A DNA stretch of 64,000 nt from Jeotgalibacillus malaysiensis (GTDB lineage: Bacteria > Bacillota > Bacilli > Bacillales > Jeotgalibacillaceae), in NCBI GenBank assembly GCA_000818095.1, contig CP009416.1:1162501-1226500 (forward strand), in the 5' to 3' direction. How positions within the stretch are numbered: the stretch's first letter is position 1; each line of letters begins with the position of its first letter. Made by a program: the position numbers and the translations under genes. Below the pieces are notes generated by a model. That model saw only the letters and a list, made by a program, of their open reading frames with translations, had not been told where the DNA came from and ran no database searches. Positions 53,019 through 62,619 of this stretch are shown here, in pieces.

Positions 53019-53381
53019 ATGGCAGTAAATCTGTATGATCAGGCAAATGAACTTGAAAGTGCAATTCGTCAAAGCGAGGAATTCACTCAATTAAAAGAAA
53101 TGTATGACGCTGTAAACAGCGATGAGTCAGCGAAAGGGATCTTTGAAAACTTCCGCAATATCCAGCTTTCACTACAGCAAAAGCAAATGAACGGTGAAGA
53201 GATTTCACAGGAAGAAATTGAGCAGGCACAAAAAACTGCTCAGCTTGTACAGCAGCATGAACTGATTGCGAAGCTGATGGAAGCTGAACAGCGTATGAGC
53301 ATGACAATTCAGGAATTAAACAAAGTGATCATGAAGCCACTTGAAGAGCTTTATGGCGCAATGGAAAATAACGAGCAGTAA
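53019..53381 (+). CDS. yheA: YlbF/YheA-family protein
   Basis: A 120-aa helical protein of the YlbF/YmcA/YheA family. EESAIRQSEEFTQLKEMYDA-like N-terminal helix and the central long helix with NIQLSLQQKQMNGEEISQEE are typical. YlbF and YmcA form a complex affecting RNase Y; YheA's own role is not defined. GGAGG lies 7 bases before ATG. It follows yheB, as in B. subtilis. Confidence 0.9.
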   Translation: MAVNLYDQANELESAIRQSEEFTQLKEMYDAVNSDESAKGIFENFRNIQLSLQQKQMNGEEISQEEIEQAQKTAQLVQQHELIAKLMEAEQRMSMTIQELNKVIMKPLEELYGAMENNEQ

Positions 53382-53386
53382 TTGAT

Positions 53387-53421
53387 AAAAGCCAGGACAT
53401 TATTATAATGTCCTGGCTTTT
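53387..53421 (+). terminator. Terminator after yheA
   Basis: AAAAGCCAGGACAT and ATGTCCTGGCTTTTT, perfect 14-bp stem. Confidence 0.92.
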
Positions 53422-53423
53422 TA

Positions 53424-53475
53424 ATCGTTACGCTCCGCTTCAGGCGGGCGCTTTGCTGCACTCAGATGACAATCT
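53424..53475. repeat. GC-rich dispersed intergenic repeat, copy F (end fragment)
   Basis: CGTTACGCTCCGCTTCAGGC GGGCGCTTTGCTGCA is the right-end fragment of the dispersed element; as with copy E, it starts directly at a terminator T run. Confidence 0.6.
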
Positions 53476-53516
53476 GAAAATAGTTAATAATTTCTTTAAC
53501 AATGCAAATTATTAAC

Positions 53517-54809
53517 TTAAGCTCTTTCCTCAAGTGAAGCAGCTGCTTCTGCAACACCTGCTGCTTTTTCTGAAATCTCATTCAGTGTAATCACGAGGCT
53601 GCTCACATCAGCATCCACCTGAGAGTTCTGGCTTTTCAGCTCATTCATAACAGACATAATCCCTTTAAAAGACTCACTTGTCGATATGATGCTGTCGCGT
53701 TCTGATTTGAAAAGGTTTTTCAGTTCAAGAATCGACCCTTCAATCGTCTTCGTCTTCACATTTGTATCCTTCAGCAGGTCATAAACCTGTGATACGGATT
53801 CCTTCGTATTTTCAGCAAGCTTTCTAACTTCATCAGCGACTACTGCAAACCCTTTTCCATGTTCACCGGCACGGGCGGCTTCAATTGAAGCATTTAATGC
53901 AAGCAGGTTAGTCTGATCAGCAATAGATGTGACCATGTTGGCAACCTCTGAAATCTGGCTGTTTAGATTGTTCAGTTCTTTAATATTCTGTTCAGTAGAC
54001 TGCATTTTATTAGAAATCTGTTCACTTTCTTTTTTCGTCTGATCAAGACGTGACTGTTCTTCACCTGTTTTATTCTGAAGCTCAGTCGCCACCTGTGAAC
54101 CACTTTGGGCACGACTAGAAAGCTGACCAAGCGCTTCTTTCATCTGACGGACATTTTCGCTTGTTGCACTGCTGTTGTCAGACAGAGTCGCTGCACTAGT
54201 TCTCAATGTAAGAAGCAGCTCTTCCAGATGATTTTGTTCAGCTATCAGCTTTTCCTGGAATTGATTTTCATATGCTTCAAGAACGATTTGCATTTCAAGA
54301 TTTAAGATTTTTGAAATGGCCCGGATCAGGCTGAATTTATCTTTTTCACTAAAAGCAAGCGTCTCAGTCATATCAATAAATGAATTCAGCAGATCCTGAA
54401 ATGCAGCAATGTACCACTTAGGATCCAGTCCAATATGAAGATGGACTTCAGCAATGCGGTTTCTTTTTTGAATGAACTGCTGATCAATCTTTCCGCTGAA
54501 CATTTCCTGTATATGAACCGTCAGCGTCTTTTTCAGGCGTTCAATCGAACTATGCTCATTGATAATAGATAAAAGCTTAGGCTCGTGGCCGATTGTTTTA
54601 TAAAAGTGAGAGACAATCTGCTCAATATTTTCAGTGACATATGGCTTAAAAGCCATCAGAATTTGCAGATCATACGTTAAAAACGAGATCATACTCAGCT
54701 GTTTTGGCGTTGTAATTTCTTTCGGTAGATCAATTTTCACCTGATCTTTAAAGCTGTCTGCAACAACAGCCAGATCGATTTTTTTTTCTTTTTTACGTGC
54801 CCACATCAT
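53517..54809 (-). CDS. hemAT: Heme-based aerotactic transducer HemAT
   Basis: A 430-aa soluble globin-coupled chemoreceptor sensing oxygen. The N-terminal sensor globin (about 30-185) has Tyr70 (SHFYKTI) and His123 ([16 protein letters not shown]), at the same numbers as the distal Tyr and proximal heme His of B. subtilis HemAT. The C-terminal methyl-accepting signalling domain contains the conserved hairpin tip ([39 protein letters not shown]) that contacts CheA/CheW. No membrane span. AAGGAGG precedes ATGATG. Its presence implies a chemotaxis system and motility. Confidence 0.96.
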   Translation of the reverse strand: MMWARKKEKKIDLAVVADSFKDQVKIDLPKEITTPKQLSMISFLTYDLQILMAFKPYVTENIEQIVSHFYKTIGHEPKLLSIINEHSSIERLKKTLTVHIQEMFSGKIDQQFIQKRNRIAEVHLHIGLDPKWYIAAFQDLLNSFIDMTETLAFSEKDKFSLIRAISKILNLEMQIVLEAYENQFQEKLIAEQNHLEELLLTLRTSAATLSDNSSATSENVRQMKEALGQLSSRAQSGSQVATELQNKTGEEQSRLDQTKKESEQISNKMQSTEQNIKELNNLNSQISEVANMVTSIADQTNLLALNASIEAARAGEHGKGFAVVADEVRKLAENTKESVSQVYDLLKDTNVKTKTIEGSILELKNLFKSERDSIISTSESFKGIMSVMNELKSQNSQVDADVSSLVITLNEISEKAAGVAEAAASLEERA

Positions 54810-55066
54810 CTAAATTGTTCCTCCTTAAATATCCTCTGTAAGTAATATCGTCTGAACCGATTCAGAATTTATATGTTGATAAAAATAAAAATTATAGATC
54901 TATTATACTATAAAAGGTTTATTGGTTAGGTATAATTTCTCTATTTTTCAAAGATGTTTTATTTTATCTGAGAAATTCAAACCAATTTCCAAATAATAAA
55001 GGATATTCAGCATGTGATAGGGAATAAGTGAATGGAGATTCATTTTTAGGGGATGGAGTGATTTGA

Positions 55067-55855
55067 ATGAATAAGCATTACGAAACATTGAAGGTTGAAG
55101 TACAGGGGAATACAGTCTGGCTGACATTGAACAGACCTGAGAGTCTAAATGCATTAAATCTGCAGTTAATGACTGATCTGCAGAATGCGCTGAATGAAAT
55201 TAAGCGTGAAGCAGATCTGCAGGTGCTTGTGTTAAGTGGTGAAGGAAAAGGTTTCTGTTCCGGCGGCGATATTAAAGCGATGCTGAAAATGAATGGTGAA
55301 GAAGAGTTTCAGCATTTTATGAAAATCATCAACGATCTTTCAGTGACGCTCTATACAATGCCTAAGATCACTGTTAGTGCGATTCATGGCGCAGCAGCTG
55401 GTCTTGGTCTCAGCTTAGCACTCTCAACAGATGTTATTATTGCCGAAGAGCAGAGTAAACTTGCGATGAACTTTATCGGAATCGGACTCGTACCGGATGG
55501 CGGGGGGCACTTCTTTATGCAGGAACGCCTCGGGACACAAAAAGCACTGCATACAATCTGGCGCGGGGATATTCTAAATGGTCATGAAGCCTACTCGATG
55601 GGACTGATTGATAAAGTAACTGCAGAAGGACGTGTGAAGCAGGAAGCTGAAGCGTTTGTACAGACAATTAATCACAGTCCGGTAAAAGCCATGATGGAAT
55701 CAAAGTCGATCTTAAGAGCCAGCAGAAAATCACAGCTTGAACAGGTTCTTGAAATGGAAAAAGAAGCACAGTGGAAAATGAGACAGACCAATGACCACAT
55801 AGAAGGCATCCAGGCATTTACTGAAAAAAGAAAGCCTGTGTTTAAAGGGAATTAA
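55067..55855 (+). CDS. yhaR: Enoyl-CoA hydratase/isomerase (YhaR-like)
   Basis: A 262-aa crotonase-fold protein. TLNRPESLNALNLQLM and GFCSGGDIKAMLKM form the first oxyanion element; AIHGAAAGLGLSLALSTDVI forms the second. The Glu that acts in classical hydratases near residue 115-145 is not obvious (NFIGIGLVPDGG), so an isomerase or other activity is possible. GGGGATGG lies upstream of ATG. Gene order with yhaQP and yhaM matches B. subtilis. Confidence 0.87.
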   Translation: MNKHYETLKVEVQGNTVWLTLNRPESLNALNLQLMTDLQNALNEIKREADLQVLVLSGEGKGFCSGGDIKAMLKMNGEEEFQHFMKIINDLSVTLYTMPKITVSAIHGAAAGLGLSLALSTDVIIAEEQSKLAMNFIGIGLVPDGGGHFFMQERLGTQKALHTIWRGDILNGHEAYSMGLIDKVTAEGRVKQEAEAFVQTINHSPVKAMMESKSILRASRKSQLEQVLEMEKEAQWKMRQTNDHIEGIQAFTEKRKPVFKGN

Positions 55856-55892
55856 AAAAGCGGGGCGCCTATGAAGCGTCCCGCTGTTTCTT
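55854..55892. terminator. Terminator between yhaR and the YhzD-like gene
   Basis: AGCGGGGCGC and GCGTCCCGCT arms flanked by A and T runs; suitable for both convergent genes. Confidence 0.75.
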
Positions 55893-56076
55893 ATGTATGA
55901 AATACAACTAACTTGCCGCGTGGTGATACGACACGGTGCGTGTGATCGAGCATGCCTTCTGCTTCAAGTCGCTTTTCCCCGATCGTTTTAGCTTCTTTAT
56001 CATTCTCTGCTTCAAAAGAATCTTCAAAAAGCAGTTCCCCTTTTTGATCGAAAGCTGTGATCTTGTAAATATCCAT
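55891..56076 (-). CDS. YhzD-like small protein
   Basis: A 61-aa soluble protein: YKITAFDQKGELLFEDSFEA, then a charged helix ending in KRLEAEGMLDHTHRVVSP and GKLVVFHT. It fits the YhzD-like family of short Bacillales proteins; function unknown. ATG 56076 has AAGGAG 9 bases upstream, while the ATG three codons earlier directly abuts that RBS. Confidence 0.7.
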   Translation of the reverse strand: MDIYKITAFDQKGELLFEDSFEAENDKEAKTIGEKRLEAEGMLDHTHRVVSPRGKLVVFHT

Positions 56077-56217
56077 TTTATTCATCTCCTTTTTTGTCCG
56101 TATGTTTATTATTACATAGCAGCCTGATCACGTGAAGTAGAGAAATTCTGAAAAAAATGAACCTTTTCTCATTCGTTTCCGTATAAAATAGAGGAGCAGG
56201 CAAAAGGGGGATTTATC

Positions 56218-57114
56218 ATGTTAAAGATCGACAGCGTTACGAAAAGATTCGGCACACATACAGCCGTTAACAACCTTTCGCTTACGATACCTAAAGGTGA
56301 AATGTTCGGTTTTCTTGGTGCAAATGGAGCAGGTAAAACAACAACATTCCGAATGATTCTAGGATTAATTGATGCAACTGAGGGATCAATCAGCTGGAAC
56401 GGTGAATCAATCGGTTATCATACAAGTCAGCATATCGGCTATCTGCCGGAAGAAAGAGGCCTTTATCCAAAAATGAAAGTAAAAGAACAGGTCGTTTATC
56501 TGGCAAGGCTAAGAGGGATGGATAAAAAAGCAGCTGAAAAGGAACTGACCGGGTGGCTTGAAAAATTCAATGTTCCTGAATATGAAAATAAAAGGGTAGA
56601 GGAACTGTCAAAAGGAAATCAGCAGAAAATACAATTTATTGCCTCAGTCATACATAAGCCTGACCTTTTGATTCTTGATGAACCTTTCAGCGGTCTCGAT
56701 CCTGTAAACGTAGAACTATTGAAAAAAGCAGTTGATGATTTGAAAAGTAAGGGTACAACCATTGTGTTTTCAAGTCACAGGATGGAGCATGTTGAAGAGC
56801 TGTGCGAGAGTTTGTGCATCATTCATAAAGGTGCGCCAATTGTACAAGGTAAATTAAATGAGATTAAACGGGAGTTTGGAAAAAAGAACTTACTCATTAA
56901 GGCTGATTTCGATCTGACAGGGCTTGAAGCACTTCCCGGCGTTGTCAAAGTGAAAAAGCTGATCGGTGGCGCGGAGCTTCAGATTGAAAATGAAGAAGTG
57001 TCCCAGGATATTCTGACTTTTTTACAGCCAAAAGGTTTTATCCGTCAGTTCTCACTTGAAGAGCCTTCGCTGAATGATATCTTTATTGAAAAGGCTGGTG
57101 CTTCCTATGAATAG
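56218..57114 (+). CDS. yhaQ: ABC transporter ATPase YhaQ
   Basis: A 298-aa ATPase of the NatA-like exporter group. Walker A GFLGANGAGKTTT, Q-loop in IGYLPEERGLYPKMKV, signature ELSKGNQQKIQFIASVI, Walker B LLILDEPFSGLDP and H-switch FSSHRM. A C-terminal domain of about 80 aa follows. AGGGGG lies upstream of ATG. The permease gene overlaps its end by 8 bp. Substrate unknown; NatAB relatives export Na+ or peptides. Confidence 0.93.
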   Translation: MLKIDSVTKRFGTHTAVNNLSLTIPKGEMFGFLGANGAGKTTTFRMILGLIDATEGSISWNGESIGYHTSQHIGYLPEERGLYPKMKVKEQVVYLARLRGMDKKAAEKELTGWLEKFNVPEYENKRVEELSKGNQQKIQFIASVIHKPDLLILDEPFSGLDPVNVELLKKAVDDLKSKGTTIVFSSHRMEHVEELCESLCIIHKGAPIVQGKLNEIKREFGKKNLLIKADFDLTGLEALPGVVKVKKLIGGAELQIENEEVSQDILTFLQPKGFIRQFSLEEPSLNDIFIEKAGASYE

Positions 57115-58372
57115 GTTCGGACTGATTCTTGCAAAATCCTATATGAATAAAATTAAATCCAGGTCGTTTATTATTACGACTATTATTTTCACATTAGTCA
57201 TTATTGGTGCAACCAACTTTCAGTCGATTACATCTTTATTTGATGGGAATGGTGGAGACAGTGAAGAGCAGTGGCAGGTAGTTGTCTATGAGGAAGAAAC
57301 AGATATTGCAGGTAACCTCTCTGCACAAATGGGGATTTTAAACCCGTCAATTGACATTACGAGCGGAGAAGAGGGTCTTGATGAGCTTGAAGCTCAGCTT
57401 GAAGAAGGCGAGTTCGATGCACTGCTGACAGTTAATACAACGGAAGTAGGCAGAATCCAGGCTGATTATTTATCAGCTTCGCTTACTGCCAATTCTTACT
57501 CAGGAGACCTTCAGGCAGCGCTGCAGACAATTCAGTCGAATATGGCAGCAAACCGTTTGTCTTTAAGTGCAGACGAACTGGCAACATTGAATATGCCTGT
57601 GTCATTTTCACAGTCGGCTTATGTTGAATCAGCTAAATCAGCAGAAGAACTCGATCAGGCCAGAGGGCTTGTCTATGTCCTGATTTTTGTGATTTATATG
57701 TCTGTTCTGATTTACTCAATGATGATTGCAACAGAAGTGGCGACTGAAAAATCATCAAGAGTGATGGAAATTCTGATTTCGAGCGTGCCGCCTATTCAGC
57801 AGATCTTTGCTAAAATTTTGGGTATTGGACTTGTTGGTCTGACGCAGATTCTGATCTGGGCAATCGTAGGAACATTATCAGTTAACTTGAGCGGGGATTC
57901 ATTGGAAGGCGGAATTTATTCTTTATTTGACTTCTCGGCAGGGTCAATCAGCACGATTATTTACGGAATTGTATTTTTTATTCTCGGCTATTTCTTATAT
58001 GCAACGCTCGCAGCATTTCTTGGATCCCTTGTCAGCAGAACAGAGGACCTGCAGCAGGTATTGATGCCGGTTAATATTCTGATTGTGGGAGGCGCGTTGT
58101 TAGCCTTTTACGGACTTGCATCACCTGAAGCCGGATTTATTACCGTTACTTCTTATATTCCATTTTTTACACCGCTTGTGATGTTTACAAGAGTGGGTAT
58201 GCTGAATATTCCGTTTTGGGAACCGGCTATTGCCATATTACTAACGCTTCTGACGATTTTAGTGTTAGGATGGTTTGGGGCAAAGGTTTACAGAGGAGGC
58301 GTACTAATGTACGGAAATTCCTCATCACTTAAAGATATTAAACAGGCAGTGAAACTTTCAAAAAAAGAATGA
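57107..58372 (+). CDS. yhaP: ABC transporter permease YhaP
   Basis: A 421-aa ABC-2 type permease: first membrane span at about 17-35 (RSFIITTIIFTLVIIGATNF), an extracellular domain of about 140 residues, then five or six spans from about 185 (VYVLIFVIYMSVLIYSMMIA, ATEKSSRVMEILISSVPP as the coupling segment). It pairs with YhaQ, whose gene it overlaps (ATGAATAG). The N-terminal start at 57107 is fixed by that overlap. Confidence 0.92.
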   Translation: MNRFGLILAKSYMNKIKSRSFIITTIIFTLVIIGATNFQSITSLFDGNGGDSEEQWQVVVYEEETDIAGNLSAQMGILNPSIDITSGEEGLDELEAQLEEGEFDALLTVNTTEVGRIQADYLSASLTANSYSGDLQAALQTIQSNMAANRLSLSADELATLNMPVSFSQSAYVESAKSAEELDQARGLVYVLIFVIYMSVLIYSMMIATEVATEKSSRVMEILISSVPPIQQIFAKILGIGLVGLTQILIWAIVGTLSVNLSGDSLEGGIYSLFDFSAGSISTIIYGIVFFILGYFLYATLAAFLGSLVSRTEDLQQVLMPVNILIVGGALLAFYGLASPEAGFITVTSYIPFFTPLVMFTRVGMLNIPFWEPAIAILLTLLTILVLGWFGAKVYRGGVLMYGNSSSLKDIKQAVKLSKKE

Positions 58373-58387
58373 TCAGATAATAAAACT

Positions 58388-58420
58388 GAAATAGCCGGTG
58401 CCCCTGCCGGTTATTTCTAT
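58388..58420 (+). terminator. Terminator after yhaQP
   Basis: GAAATAGCCGG and CCGGTTATTTC arms with a short T-rich tail. Confidence 0.7.
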
Positions 58421-58552
58421 TTATGCAGTCAATAAATCTGATATAATATAGGAACAGGTGTTCTTTTTGCGGGAGATCTATTGAACGAATTGAACAGCAT
58501 TGCTAATGACAAATCTCAAACAATATAAAGCAGATAAAAGGAGAGGTTGCAG

Positions 58553-59500
58553 ATGAAAGGCATAACTTTTTTAAATCCGGGAGATCCGGTCGACCAGTAT
58601 CTATTGATTAAACAAATGACAAAAGGTGTAACCACTGCAGGAAAACCTTTCTTAACACTTATTTTTCAAGACAGAAGCGGTGATATTGAAGCAAAGTTAT
58701 GGGATGCAGGTGAGGAGGAAGAACGTAAATATCAGCCTCAGACCATCGTAAAAGTTGCCGGTGAAATTCATAACTACCGCGGCAAAAATCAGCTGAGATT
58801 AAGACAGATCAGACCTGCTTCAGCTCAGGACAATGTGAAGATGGGTGATTTCCTTGAAACGGCACCACTATCAGTTGAGTCAATGACTGAAGAACTGACG
58901 CAATACATTTTTGAAATGAAAAACCCTGTGATTCAGAGAATTACACGCCACCTTCTGAAAAAATATCAGAAATCATTTATGGAGTACCCGGCAGCAACGA
59001 AAAATCACCATGAATTTGTATCAGGGCTCGCATTTCACGTGATATCTATGCTAAGACTAGGAAAATTCCTGGCTGAGCAGTACCCATCTTTAAATAAAGA
59101 CCTTCTGTACGCCGGTATTATTCTGCATGATATGGGTAAAGTGAAGGAACTTTCAGGAGCTGTATCAGCAACCTATACACTTGAAGGAAATCTGCTTGGT
59201 CATATTTCGATTATGGTCAATGAAATTGCTGAAGCAGCAAAAGAACTTGAAATAGAGGCAGAAGAGGTGCTGTTATTACAGCATATGATTTTATCACATC
59301 ATGGTAAAGCAGAATGGGGTTCGCCAAAGCCGCCGATGCTGATGGAGGCAGAGATCCTTCATTACATTGATAACATCGATGCGAAGATGGTCATGATGGA
59401 CAGAGTAATCAGCAGAACGACTTCAGGAGAATATACTGAAAGAGTATTTGCGCTTGAAAACAGGTCATTTTACCGTCCGCATATGTACGATCAGGAATAG
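58553..59500 (+). CDS. yhaM: 3'-5' exoribonuclease YhaM
   Basis: A 315-aa enzyme of RNA (and DNA) 3'-end degradation. The N-terminal OB-fold (about 1-95: [37 protein letters not shown]) is followed by an HD domain with metal ligands in [21 protein letters not shown] and [12 protein letters not shown]. Length matches B. subtilis YhaM (314). AAAGGAG precedes ATG 58553. YhaL follows, as in B. subtilis. Confidence 0.95.
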   Translation: MKGITFLNPGDPVDQYLLIKQMTKGVTTAGKPFLTLIFQDRSGDIEAKLWDAGEEEERKYQPQTIVKVAGEIHNYRGKNQLRLRQIRPASAQDNVKMGDFLETAPLSVESMTEELTQYIFEMKNPVIQRITRHLLKKYQKSFMEYPAATKNHHEFVSGLAFHVISMLRLGKFLAEQYPSLNKDLLYAGIILHDMGKVKELSGAVSATYTLEGNLLGHISIMVNEIAEAAKELEIEAEEVLLLQHMILSHHGKAEWGSPKPPMLMEAEILHYIDNIDAKMVMMDRVISRTTSGEYTERVFALENRSFYRPHMYDQE

Positions 59501-59560
59501 TCATAAGCTTGTACGCGCCTGCATAAAGTAAAGTAAGAATTCAGTGCAGGAGGCGCAGAA

Positions 59561-59743
59561 ATGTTCCCAATATGGATCGACCTGGCAATCGGAGGGGCAG
59601 TGCTTAGCCTTGTGATGTTTGTTAAAACAGCGTATCAGGATAAAAAGCAGGAGAAAGATTTTATTGAAGAGCATGGAAAGACTTATATTCAGCGGATGAT
59701 GAAAGAAAAGAAAAAGCGTTTATCGGCAGAATATAAGGATTAA
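59561..59743 (+). CDS. yhaL: YhaL-like sporulation protein
   Basis: A 60-aa protein with one N-terminal membrane helix (PIWIDLAIGGAVLSLVMFV) and a charged cytosolic tail (TYIQRMMKEKKKRLSAEYKD). Position between yhaM and prsA is that of B. subtilis yhaL, annotated there as sporulation-related. Retained here although prkA, yhbH and spoVR are decayed. AGGAGG lies upstream of ATG. Confidence 0.8.
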   Translation: MFPIWIDLAIGGAVLSLVMFVKTAYQDKKQEKDFIEEHGKTYIQRMMKEKKKRLSAEYKD

Positions 59744-59744
59744 A

Positions 59745-59776
59745 AAAAGAGGAAGGCAGCGATGTCTTCCTCTTTC
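59745..59776. terminator. Bidirectional terminator between yhaL and prsA
   Basis: AAAGAGGAAG and CTTCCTCTTT arms. Confidence 0.85.
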
Positions 59777-59791
59777 CTGTGTTTGTAAATT

Positions 59792-60718
59792 TTAAGACTC
59801 AGTGTCTTCGGTCTCTTCTTCAACGGCTTCTTCTTCAGCTGGTGCTTCCGGCTGTGAAAGGAATGCGTCGAATGTTGCTTCCAGGTCTTCATCCTGAATG
59901 TCAATTTCAGCTTCTCTCATCATATCCTGAATCATTGCACTTGCCTGTGTCTGATCTGCTTTTGCGAGTTTCAGGTCATGTTCGATTTCAGCCTTCATAT
60001 CTTCAAAGCTGCCAATGTCAGCTTCACGAGTTTCAGTTACTTCAATGATATGCCAGCCAAAGCTTGACTCTACAGGCTCACTGATCACATTCGGCTCAAG
60101 GCTGAATGCAGCATCTTCAAATGCAGGATCCATATCGCCTGCGCTGAAGAATCCAAGCTCGCCGCCAGTTTCCTGCGCAGCAGGTTCTGTTGATACTTCA
60201 CGAGCAAGCTCAGCGAAGTCAGCACCGTCTTCAAGCTGCTGTTTTACATCAAGCGCAGTTTCTTCATCTTGCACAAGAATGTGTCTTGCATTTACTTCTT
60301 TTTGCATCTGATCATATTTTTCCTGAACTTCTTCTTCAGTTACTTCAATATCTTCGATTAAAGCTTTTTCCTGAAGGCGGTTCAGTCTGATTGTGTCACG
60401 GAATGTGTCTTCAGTGTAGCCCTGCTGTGACAGGATCATATCAAATTGTTCCTGGCCACCGTATTGTTCTTTCATTGCTTCGAGTTCGGCATCGACTTCT
60501 TCTTCAGATACTTCATACTTATCCTGAAGAATCTGTTCTAATACCATCATTTGAAGCGCCTGCTCCCCAACAGTCGTCTTCATTTCCTGATATAATTCTT
60601 CCTTTGTAATATCCCCGGCATTTGTTGATACGACTACTTCGCTCGCTTCTTCATCACTGCATGCTGCCAGTGCTGTCACACTAAGTGTTAAGGAAGCTGC
60701 TGCAATCCACTTTTTCAT
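59792..60718 (-). CDS. prsA: Foldase lipoprotein PrsA
   Basis: A 308-aa lipoprotein that helps secreted proteins fold outside the membrane. The signal peptide ends in the lipobox LAAC with Cys20. The N-terminal chaperone domain is followed by a parvulin-type (PPIC) peptidyl-prolyl isomerase domain at about 135-225 (NARHILVQDEETA, GGELGFFSAGDMDPAFEDA, VESSFGWHIIEV) and a C-terminal helix with an acidic tail (PAEEEAVEEETEDTES). That tail is more acidic than in most relatives. Essential in B. subtilis. Confidence 0.96.
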   Translation of the reverse strand: MKKWIAAASLTLSVTALAACSDEEASEVVVSTNAGDITKEELYQEMKTTVGEQALQMMVLEQILQDKYEVSEEEVDAELEAMKEQYGGQEQFDMILSQQGYTEDTFRDTIRLNRLQEKALIEDIEVTEEEVQEKYDQMQKEVNARHILVQDEETALDVKQQLEDGADFAELAREVSTEPAAQETGGELGFFSAGDMDPAFEDAAFSLEPNVISEPVESSFGWHIIEVTETREADIGSFEDMKAEIEHDLKLAKADQTQASAMIQDMMREAEIDIQDEDLEATFDAFLSQPEAPAEEEAVEEETEDTES

Positions 60719-60895
60719 GTATTTCCTCTCCTCACAATCTCTCTATGGTGTAAAAATCTACAAAGCATACTATAACATATTTCACTCTACCTTAGTATCG
60801 TTTTCACAATCATTCCATTTTTACAAAAGATAAGCGTCCAGCCCATCCCTTTTAAAAATGTTTTGAATACCATACATAAGAAAGGAGGGGTCTCC

Positions 60896-60982
60896 ATGTC
60901 ATGTGGTAAAGGCGGAGGATTCGCGTTGATCGTAGTCCTGTTCATCCTCCTTGTCATTGTTGGCGCAGCCTGGCTGTATTAA
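60896..60982 (+). CDS. YjcZ-family small membrane peptide (28 aa)
   Basis: Twenty-eight residues: MSCGKGGGFALIVVLFILL then VIVGAAWLY. The Gly-rich start followed by one hydrophobic helix is the YjcZ pattern, small peptides of Bacillus, some needed in spore coat assembly. AAAGGAGGGG precedes ATG at good distance. The following gene encodes a related peptide. Confidence 0.82.
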   Translation: MSCGKGGGFALIVVLFILLVIVGAAWLY

Positions 60983-61012
60983 AAATTTCTCAATAGAAAG
61001 GGGGACATCAAC

Positions 61013-61114
61013 ATGTCTCACGGACACGACAAAGGTTACAATGGAGGATTTGCTCTACTAGTCGTCCTATTCATATTCATCCTCCTCATCATCATCGGCA
61101 GCGCATGGTTCTAA
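61013..61114 (+). CDS. YjcZ-family small membrane peptide (33 aa)
   Basis: Thirty-three residues, with an N-terminal SHGHDKGYNGGFALLVVLF and a hydrophobic helix ending in GSAWF. Second of a tandem YjcZ pair; likely duplication. AAAGGGGG precedes ATG. The repeat block begins right at its stop codon. Confidence 0.82.
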   Translation: MSHGHDKGYNGGFALLVVLFIFILLIIIGSAWF

Positions 61115-61405
61115 GAAAAGCGTAGGTATGCGTTTAGGGGCGTACATGTTGGACTGAAGCGTCGGAGATAAAGGAAACACGGTGAACGGAGTGAGCCGAT
61201 GTTGACTTATCGGACAGAGCTGAAGGAAACATGCTAGCCCCTGCGAACCGAAGCTAGACAAAGAGGAAAAGCGTAGGGCGCTTGTTCAGCTCCAACGGGA
61301 ATAAGACGAACAGCGAAAAACGGGTGAACTTTCCCGTTTATCGATGGGCGGCTTATGCCCCTAGGAGCTAGCGCCCGAAGCTGGACAAGAAGAAAAGCGT
61401 AGGTA
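61115..61405. repeat. Two reverse-orientation copies of the 125-bp repeat family
   Basis: AGAAAAGCGTAGG recurs at about 61115, 61264 and 61391, bracketing two units with GGACTTATC/GATAAG-type and AAACGGGTGAA...TTCCCGTTT inner hairpins. The boundary block (GAAGCTGGACAAGAAGAAAA) is the reverse complement of the array at 9428-10008. Units are longer and more diverged here. Confidence 0.75.
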
Positions 61406-61445
61406 ATCGTAGAAAATTAATTAATCACCAATTTTATGAATGAAA

Positions 61446-61578
61446 TCTTAGTGTAGCGGAGCAGAAGGCGGTGACTCCGACAGGATAAGACGGACAGGTG
61501 AGACCCCACAGGCGAAGCCGAGGAGGCTCACCGCCGTCCCTGCGGAAAGCATCCGCCTGAAGCGAAGCGAAACGATTA
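61446..61578. repeat. GC-rich dispersed intergenic repeat, copy G (complete)
   Basis: GTGTAGCGGAGCAGAAGGCG GTGACTCCGAC ... GGTGAGACCCCACAGGCGAA GCCGAGGAGGCTCACCGCC ... GCGGAAAGCATCCGCCTGAA GCG. Internal hairpin GGTGAG...CTCACC. This is the best reference copy in the window. With the preceding block it explains most of the 550-bp gap 61115-61664; no gene seen. Confidence 0.8.
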
Positions 61579-61609
61579 CATCATCTTATTAGCTTTTCTT
61601 TTTCTGCAA

Positions 61610-61636
61610 ACAAAAAAGATGCCATCCCTGGCACCT
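61610..61636 (-). terminator. Terminator after the 62-aa gene
   Basis: Minus strand GGTGCCA and TGGCATC arms around GGGA, followed by TTTTTTG. Confidence 0.8.
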
Positions 61637-61664
61637 TCATCAGCTTACATATTTAAGTTCATCA

Positions 61665-61853
61665 TTACGTATACAAAATCTCCACGTATGAAGACAGAAG
61701 TAAAATCAGGATCAGAATATTGATCGTACGGAAGACTTTTGGCTGCCGTTCGTTCGGAATTTCCTTCTGCTCACAAAGTCTATTAGTCATTCGATTAATG
61801 GCGTAAATAATAAATACGGTAAATGCGATAAATAATCCAATTACGGAAACCAT
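61665..61853 (-). CDS. 62-aa membrane protein with two spans
   Basis: Two hydrophobic helices (VSVIGLFIAFTVFIIYAINR and INILILILLLSSYVEILY) joined by a short charged loop (CEQKEIPNERQPKVF). GAGGAGGGGG precedes ATG. It lies between prsA and the yhaJ-like gene, where B. subtilis has the short yhaK gene, but similarity is unconfirmed. Confidence 0.65.
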   Translation of the reverse strand: MVSVIGLFIAFTVFIIYAINRMTNRLCEQKEIPNERQPKVFRTINILILILLLSSYVEILYT

Positions 61854-61943
61854 GTTCCCCCTCCTCGTCTCTAAGTACTACAATAACAAAAATCAGACAT
61901 AAATAACAGAGTGAGCTGTTAAATATGTCTGATTAATAACCTT

Positions 61944-62507
61944 TTAGATACCGGGATACTGCGTTTCTTTTACAGGAACCAGTATTTCATACCCATCGTC
62001 GTCTTCTTCAATAAATGCACCTTTAGGAGATCTAAAGAGTGATCTCGCGTAAAGGAAGTCCACAAGACAAATACCTGTATGATAAGCAGTCAAAATCGTA
62101 AAATAATGCGCATATCCAGGGAATAGCGTAGATGCATAAAGTAATACGCCATTAATGATTAAAAACGGTGAAACAAGTGCCATGATAAAAAACACCTTAG
62201 GAATCGGCTTGTTCACTCTGACAGACATTATTGGTACACAAAAGAAATGAAATCTGGTCTTTAACTGGATCAGGCTTATAAATCCCGCAAGCGGCAGTGT
62301 ATGAAACACTTTATGAAGCGGGTATATTAGGAAAAATCCGATTGCAAACCATAAAAAATACTGATCATACATTGGTTGGTCGGAAATTAATTGTATTGAT
62401 ACGTGTAAAAATGAAAAAACAGTCAGGACCAGAATCGCAGACAGAAAAAAGATGCGGTAAAATCCATACTGTTTCTTAACATTGATTGATTTCCAGCAAT
62501 GCAACAT
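61944..62507 (-). CDS. DUF3267 membrane protein (YhaJ-like)
   Basis: A 187-aa protein with four predicted membrane spans. YPLHKVFHTLPLAG sits where the DUF3267 family has a His-x-x-x-His pair (H-K-V-F-H here), suggesting a metalloprotease-like site lacking the usual Glu. The C-terminus is acidic (FIEEDDDGYEILVPV). GGAGG precedes ATG 62507. Gene position between prsA and scoC fits B. subtilis yhaJ. Function unknown. Confidence 0.75.
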   Translation of the reverse strand: MLHCWKSINVKKQYGFYRIFFLSAILVLTVFSFLHVSIQLISDQPMYDQYFLWFAIGFFLIYPLHKVFHTLPLAGFISLIQLKTRFHFFCVPIMSVRVNKPIPKVFFIMALVSPFLIINGVLLYASTLFPGYAHYFTILTAYHTGICLVDFLYARSLFRSPKGAFIEEDDDGYEILVPVKETQYPGI

Positions 62508-62619
62508 GATCGCCTCCGTTCATGACGATTTTATAAGAACTACGAGAGTTACTTTACTCTCATCTGCAGAAAGTTGCAATAGGAAAATGAAAAAATTAAT
62601 AATTAATTTACGAAAACAA

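Noticed and set aside
61067-61261. A 64-aa minus-strand ORF with an acidic end
   Set aside because: Antisense to the YjcZ gene and the repeat; no RBS.
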